NCBI RefSeq assembly: GCF_026278345.1
Contig: NZ_CP111085.1
Span: forward strand, 1,624,001 to 1,688,000
From: Tellurirhabdus rosea
Lineage (GTDB): Bacteria > Bacteroidota > Bacteroidia > Cytophagales > Spirosomataceae
DNA: 64,000 nt
Reading direction: 5' to 3'
The first letter of the stretch is position 1, and each line of letters starts with the position of its first letter. The notes below the pieces were generated by a model. That model saw only the letters and a program-made list of their open reading frames with translations. It was not told the origin of the DNA and searched no databases. Shown piece by piece: positions 59,697 through 64,000 of this stretch. The translations under genes and the position numbers were made by a program.

Positions 59697-61061
59697 CTAC
59701 AATCCGTACTTGTCCACCAGGTACATCACCGCGGCCATGCTGGCGGCGCCGAGTTCGAGTTCGCGCTTGCTAACGGCCTCGAAGCGGTCGGCGGCCGTGT
59801 GGTGGTAATCAAAATAGCGCTGCGAATCGGGCTTGAAACCGAACAGCACCGTACCAGACTGGGCCAGCGGGCCGATGTCCGCCCCACCGCCGCCGGGACC
59901 GATTTCGTGCAGCCCGTAAGGTGCCAGTAACTCTTTCCATTGCAGGACTTTCGCCTTCTGTTCGGGCGTCCCGACCAGTCCGAAGCCGCGGGGCGTGAAT
60001 CCGCCGTTGTCCGATTCAATAGCGGCAATATGCTTTTCGTTGTTCTTTTTGGCGTAATCGGCGTAACCAATCCCGCCCTTGAGCCCGTTTTCTTCGTTCA
60101 TGAACATAACGGCACGCAGCGTCCGCTTAGGCTTGTACCCCAGCTGCTTCAGCACCCGCAGCACTTCGATGGACTGGACGCAGCCCGCCCCGTCATCGTG
60201 CGCCCCTTCGCCCAGGTCCCAGGAATCCAGATGGCCGCCGACCACGATGATTTCGTCGGGACGCTCGGTGCCCCGGATTTCAGCCACCACGTTATAGGAT
60301 TTAGCATCGGGCAGCGTTTCGCAGTTCTGTTTGAAATAGAAGGTAAGATTCGGGTTCTGCTTCAGCAGGGCACTCAGTTTGTCGGCTCCGTTGGTACTGA
60401 TGGCGGCCGCCGGAATCAGGGGAACACCCGGCCCGTACCGCAGGGAACCCGTGTGCGGAAAATCATCGGGGTTGGACGCCATCGACCTGACGATGGTCCC
60501 GACGGCCCCGAACTTGGCGGCGAAGGTGGCCCCGCCGGCGCGCTGGTCAACGGCCCCGCCGTACGCTTCGAACGTATTCAGTTTGGTGGGGTCCATCGGG
60601 CGGTTGAAAAAGACAATTTTGCCTTTGATCCGCCCAGCGCCCAGTTCGTCGAGTTCCTTCAGGCTTTTCACCTCCACGACCTGCGCCTCGATGCCCTTGG
60701 AAGGCGTGGCGACGGAGCCGCCGAGCGCGGCAATGGGTACCGTAATCCGGTCTTTACCAGACTTGATGTACGCCTCTTCCTTTGCGCCGCGGACCCAGTG
60801 CGGCACCATCACTTCCTGCAGGAAAACGCGGTCGAAGCCCTGCTTTTCCATCAGGTCTTTCGACCAGTCGACGGCCTTCTGCGCCCCGGCCGAGCCGCTC
60901 AGGCGCGGTCCGATCTGTTTGGTCAGCTGACGAAGCCATTCGTAGGATTGTCCCCGGGCGAGGGTTTCGTTGTAAATGTTCCGGATGAAGACGGAATCGG
61001 GAGTTTGCGCCGTAACGGTGGTACTAGCCAGCAACGCACTCAGGTACACTATTTTTCTCAT
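59697..61061 (-). CDS. Exported M28-family metallopeptidase
   Basis: A 454-residue exported zinc peptidase resembling plasma-glutamate carboxypeptidase-type (carboxypeptidase Q) enzymes. Signal peptide at about 1-18 (LLASTTVTAQ). A PA-like insert (about 110-230) precedes the catalytic core: VVGGHLDSWD (zinc His/Asp), AHDDGAGCVQS (bridging Asp), FMNEENGLKG (catalytic Glu plus ligand Glu), IESDNGG (Asp ligand) and DYHHTAADRF (His ligand), all intact. The frame opens 15 codons upstream, but MRKIVYLSAL starts the signal peptide. Confidence 0.95.
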   Translation of the reverse strand: MRKIVYLSALLASTTVTAQTPDSVFIRNIYNETLARGQSYEWLRQLTKQIGPRLSGSAGAQKAVDWSKDLMEKQGFDRVFLQEVMVPHWVRGAKEEAYIKSGKDRITVPIAALGGSVATPSKGIEAQVVEVKSLKELDELGAGRIKGKIVFFNRPMDPTKLNTFEAYGGAVDQRAGGATFAAKFGAVGTIVRSMASNPDDFPHTGSLRYGPGVPLIPAAAISTNGADKLSALLKQNPNLTFYFKQNCETLPDAKSYNVVAEIRGTERPDEIIVVGGHLDSWDLGEGAHDDGAGCVQSIEVLRVLKQLGYKPKRTLRAVMFMNEENGLKGGIGYADYAKKNNEKHIAAIESDNGGFTPRGFGLVGTPEQKAKVLQWKELLAPYGLHEIGPGGGGADIGPLAQSGTVLFGFKPDSQRYFDYHHTAADRFEAVSKRELELGAASMAAVMYLVDKYGL

Positions 61062-61175
61062 ACGGTAAAAAAAGCAAATAAAATCAGGTTTTTCGTAGCA
61101 AAACACCTTGATTTGATTATTTCCGGCGTTCTTACTACTTCTTAGTAGAACAAAAGCAGAAGTAACCTGACCTCT

Positions 61176-62240
61176 ATGCGTGTATTAACTGCCATCCACG
61201 ACCCCGTTTTTGTCCCCCGCCTTTACTCCCGGTTCGACCAGTTTTTACTCCGCTTCATCAAGGACGAGCGCGACCTGCCGTTTGTTCACCTTTGCCTTCG
61301 GATCACGCTGACCCTGATTCCGCTCAGCATCCTGCTTTATATGCCGTTCGTGACGGGCTGGGTCTGGTGGGCCGTGGCGGGCGTTCATTTCTTTCTGAAC
61401 AATGTGGCGTTCAAAGGACCGTACGGGCTGATGCTGCACTGTACCTGCCACCGGCCGCTTTTCCGGAAAGAATACGACTTTATGAACAACTACATTCCGT
61501 GGGTGCTGGCGCCTTTTTTCGGACAAACGCCGGAGACGTATTTCAGCCACCACATCGGCATGCACCATGCCGAAAACAACCAGGAAGACGACGACAGCAG
61601 CACCATGGCGTACCGGCGGGACAGCCTTCGCGGCTTTCTGCGGTATTTTCTGGATTTTCTGCTGACGGGTCTGCACGGTCTGATGAGCTACCTGAACCGC
61701 AAAAAACGGCGCAAGCTGGCGACCAAAGCCTTTGTCGGAGAGATCACCTTTTTTACCGTCTGCCTCATCCTGGCCTTTGTCAACTGGCAGGCAACCGTGG
61801 CGGTGTTCATCCTGCCGTTCTTTATTTTCCGGTTTGTGACCATGCTCGGCAACTGGACCCAGCACGCGTTTATCGACCCGACGGACCCCGGCAATCCGTA
61901 CAAAAACAGCATTACGTGCATCAACGTCAAGTACAACCGCAAGTGCTGGAACGACGGTTACCACATCAGCCACCACGAACGCCCGGCCATGCACTGGACC
62001 GAGCATCCGGCGTATTTCCAGAAAACGCTGCCCAAATACGTAGCCAACAAAGCGCTGATCTTCGACGGCATCGGTTATCCAACCGTGTTTTTCTGCCTGA
62101 TGACCAAAAAATACGACGTGCTGGCCAGGCACGTCGTTAATCTGGATGGGACTTTTGCGAACGAGCAGGAGATCGTCCGCCTGTTGCAGCAACGGACGCA
62201 ACCGGTCCGTCAGGCGCAAAGCCAGCCCGCTTTTGCCTGA
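61176..62240 (+). CDS. Membrane fatty-acid desaturase-like protein
   Basis: A 354-residue integral membrane di-iron protein. Hydrophobic helices lie at about 40-58, 62-78, 103-116, 187-203 and 206-224. Histidine boxes: HCTCH (88-92), HHIGMHH (125-131), His229 in NWTQHA, and HISHH (262-266) followed by MHWTEH, the arrangement of acyl-lipid desaturases/hydroxylases. The substrate position is unknown. The gene stands alone, with a weak TTTG-N20-TACTTCTT promoter candidate at 61112-61143, and ends three bases before the convergent dipeptidase gene. Confidence 0.92.
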   Translation: MRVLTAIHDPVFVPRLYSRFDQFLLRFIKDERDLPFVHLCLRITLTLIPLSILLYMPFVTGWVWWAVAGVHFFLNNVAFKGPYGLMLHCTCHRPLFRKEYDFMNNYIPWVLAPFFGQTPETYFSHHIGMHHAENNQEDDDSSTMAYRRDSLRGFLRYFLDFLLTGLHGLMSYLNRKKRRKLATKAFVGEITFFTVCLILAFVNWQATVAVFILPFFIFRFVTMLGNWTQHAFIDPTDPGNPYKNSITCINVKYNRKCWNDGYHISHHERPAMHWTEHPAYFQKTLPKYVANKALIFDGIGYPTVFFCLMTKKYDVLARHVVNLDGTFANEQEIVRLLQQRTQPVRQAQSQPAFA

Positions 62241-62242
62241 CG

Positions 62243-63502
62243 TTATCGTCCAATCTGCTCCGGGGTGGCTCCTTTTTCCACGGCTTTCATGACCCGGAAA
62301 AAGTTGCCGCTCCAGATTTTTTCGATGTCTTTTTTGGAATAACCGCGCCGCACAAATTCGACCGTGAAGGCTTCGTACTGGCTCACGTCGAAGCAGTCGG
62401 CCAGGGCCCCGCCCCCGTCGAAATCGGCGCCCATGCCCACATGGTCGATGCCGATGACTTTGACGATGTGGTCGATGTGGTCCACGGCATCTTTCACGGT
62501 TGCCAGCTGCACCGGGTAGGCTTTGTTCAGTTCCATAAACTCGGCCCGGGCTTTTTTCTGCTCCTCTTCGGGCAAACTGGCCATGCCCATGCGACTTTTA
62601 AGGCCGTATTTCTTCATCAGCGCATCCAGGGCCGCCGTCCGTTCGGGGCTGGCCGGGATAGTCTTCACGTAATCGCTCAACAGGTTCAGCTGGATGACGC
62701 CGCCGTTTCGGGCCAGCGCTTTCAGCATGTCGTCGGTCAGGTTGCGCGGATGGTTGCAGATGGCCCGCGCCCCGGAATGCGTCGCCACGACGGGCACCCG
62801 GGACAGACGGATAACGTCGTAGAAGGTGGAGTCTGACACGTGCGAGAGGTCGATGATCATTCCCAGCCGGTTCATTTCGGCCACCACCTGTTCGCCGAGC
62901 GGGCTCAAGCCCTGGTACTCCGCCCCTTTCGGATCGGTCGAGGAATCACAAATGTCGTTGTTGCTCGAATGGCAGAGGGTCATGTACCGGGCGCCGAGGT
63001 CGTAGAACTTCTTCAGAATCGACAGGTCGTGGCCCATCGGGTAGCCGTTTTCGACCCCGATGAAGATGGCCCGTTTGCCGGTTTTGCCGATGCGGTAGGC
63101 GTCTTCCGGGGTGGTCGCGAGTTCGGCTTCGCCCGTGGTCGCTTTCAGGCTTGAATGAACCGCGTCAAAAATCCCGAACGCTTTCTTTTTCGCCGTCGCG
63201 TGGCCTTCTTCCGTCCGGGGACCCTGCCCCAGATAAACGGCAAAAAAGATGGCGTCGAGACCCCCCTTGCGCATCCGCGGGTAGTCTACCTTGCTGTTCG
63301 TCCGGTACGGGTCGTTGTCCTGGGTTATGTCGAAACCGCCGCGGGAGAGCAGCATCGGCGTATCGGCGTGCGTATCCAGCGTAAAGGCTTTTTCGTGAAT
63401 CTTGCGGGCTTTTTTCAGAAGTGCACTGTCGTCCTGTGCGGTTGCGGGCAGAAAGCCGGCTGCCAGACAGGCCAGTAAAGTGGATTGGAGAAGGTTTTTC
63501 AT
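62243..63502 (-). CDS. Exported membrane-dipeptidase family (M19) hydrolase
   Basis: A 419-residue exported dipeptidase: signal peptide at about 1-22 (GFLPATAQ), then the M19 TIM barrel. LDTHADTPML carries the HxD zinc ligands, IGVENGYP the bridging Glu region, LCHSSNNDICDSS and IDLSHVSD the later His ligand, VVATHSGARAICNHPRN another zinc His, and IGIDHVGMGADFDGGG the catalytic-side Asp. All metal ligands appear present. It is full length and faces the desaturase gene tail to tail with only two bases between. A TAACTTTG box lies upstream. Confidence 0.95.
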   Translation of the reverse strand: MKNLLQSTLLACLAAGFLPATAQDDSALLKKARKIHEKAFTLDTHADTPMLLSRGGFDITQDNDPYRTNSKVDYPRMRKGGLDAIFFAVYLGQGPRTEEGHATAKKKAFGIFDAVHSSLKATTGEAELATTPEDAYRIGKTGKRAIFIGVENGYPMGHDLSILKKFYDLGARYMTLCHSSNNDICDSSTDPKGAEYQGLSPLGEQVVAEMNRLGMIIDLSHVSDSTFYDVIRLSRVPVVATHSGARAICNHPRNLTDDMLKALARNGGVIQLNLLSDYVKTIPASPERTAALDALMKKYGLKSRMGMASLPEEEQKKARAEFMELNKAYPVQLATVKDAVDHIDHIVKVIGIDHVGMGADFDGGGALADCFDVSQYEAFTVEFVRRGYSKKDIEKIWSGNFFRVMKAVEKGATPEQIGR

Positions 63503-63527
63503 GGGAAAGGGATTTGTGACCCAAACA

Positions 63528-63535
63528 CAAAGTTA
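63528..63535 (-). promoter_or_regulatory. Promoter -7 box of the M19 dipeptidase gene
   Basis: On the minus strand TAACTTTG, an exact TAnnTTTG match, 26 bases before the ATG; no clear -33 element. Confidence 0.5.
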
Positions 63536-63635
63536 CCCGGAGGCAGGTACAGAATTTCACGGCGTTTAAAAATAACCATACGAACACGGTGAGACTCTGC
63601 ACTTTCCTCCGGGCAACCCGGTGGTTAGGTCAATT

Positions 63636-64000
63636 TTATTTAGCAAACCACAGCTTCATCTTCATGTCGTTGGCCCCGCCCTGCCGGGTCAGTGCTTCCT
63701 TGAAGTTGGTGTAATTGAGCGATTCCTCCGAACCCGGATACGGCAGGCGCGTCGGGATGACCCCGCCGTTGACGTTGATGACCGACGGTTTCAGGGCCGG
63801 GATGCCCGTGCGGCGGAACTCCGTCCACGCTTCGACACCCTGCCCGTACAGCGCGATCCACTTCTGCTCCATGATCTGGGTGTACCCTTCCGCCCCGGCT
63901 TTGAGGGCGTTGGCCGCCAGGTACTCGGCGGTGGGCGTCAGTTTGTACTGGCTGTGCGAGGCCGCTATGCCGCTACTGTAGTTGGCCGCCGCCGTTCCCG
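63636..64000 (-). CDS. SusD/RagB-like lipoprotein, C-terminal fragment cut by the window end
   Basis: The frame is open from the stop at 63636 to the window edge, giving about 120 C-terminal residues. AANALKAGAEGY, IMEQKWIALYGQGVEAWTEF and RRTGIPAL are characteristic of the C-terminal domain of one SusD-like subfamily, which ends with a short Lys-rich tail. The N-terminus, signal peptide and presumably the SusC partner lie beyond 64000. It marks the end of a second nutrient-uptake locus, separate from the one at 23164. Confidence 0.9.
   Translation of the reverse strand, partial: GTAAANYSSGIAASHSQYKLTPTAEYLAANALKAGAEGYTQIMEQKWIALYGQGVEAWTEFRRTGIPALKPSVINVNGGVIPTRLPYPGSEESLNYTNFKEALTRQGGANDMKMKLWFAK

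Overview
The window is a chromosomal segment of a GC-rich member of the Bacteroidota, most likely order Cytophagales (Spirosoma/Larkinella-like). The evidence is a SusC/SusD pair plus a second SusD end, proteins with type IX secretion (T9SS) C-terminal sorting domains, a GLPGLI protein beside an outer-membrane beta-barrel, and repeated promoter boxes of the Bacteroidetes form TTG-N19-TAnnTTTG. No tRNA, rRNA, CRISPR array, insertion sequence or phage gene was seen. Housekeeping genes (pheT, ribE, miaA, rsmA, mgtE, dtd) are spread through it, so it is stable chromosome rather than an island.

Layout. 1-3900: the pheT locus and a DUF1684 lipoprotein. 4000-7400: four-gene sugar cluster (ketoisomerase-like cupin, PLP aminotransferase, GT2 glycosyltransferase, methyltransferase). 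7400-14000: ribE, PASTA protein, T9SS protein, rhodanese, miaA, M48 protease. 14300-23000: DUF4230 protein, M1 peptidase with T9SS tail, secreted VOC protein, sensor kinase, NFACT protein, MBL hydrolase, response regulator. 23100-35300: a polysaccharide-utilisation locus with SusC and SusD facing two polyuronate-lyase-like enzymes, plus a large soluble hybrid kinase on the lyase strand. 35500-37500: three small secreted proteins.

37580-50811 (minus strand) is the most unusual part: ten genes reading from a cold-shock-like membrane protein, through a vWA-like lipoprotein and a three-helix membrane protein, to a tubulin/FtsZ-like GTPase, a giant protein with a C-terminal actin/Hsp70-type ATPase, a membrane-anchored coiled protein, an ExbB/MotA-like channel, a MotB/OmpA-like partner, a retropepsin-like lipoprotein and an Ig/WG-repeat membrane protein. 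It looks like an envelope-spanning machine that couples a tubulin-like and an actin-like NTPase to an ion-driven stator. Part of this resembles a computationally predicted FtsZ-like/vWA/OmpA membrane-remodelling system; the combination here appears experimentally uncharacterised.

50900-64000: rsmA, mgtE, dtd, DUF2237, a YdjC-type deacetylase, a GLPGLI/beta-barrel pair, a MazG-like pyrophosphohydrolase, an M28 peptidase, a fatty-acid desaturase, an M19 dipeptidase and the C-terminal end of a SusD-like lipoprotein cut by the window edge.

A second theme is non-coding: many gaps hold long inverted repeats made of short tandem words. The same word families recur at distant sites, and several gene stop codons are supplied by the repeats themselves.
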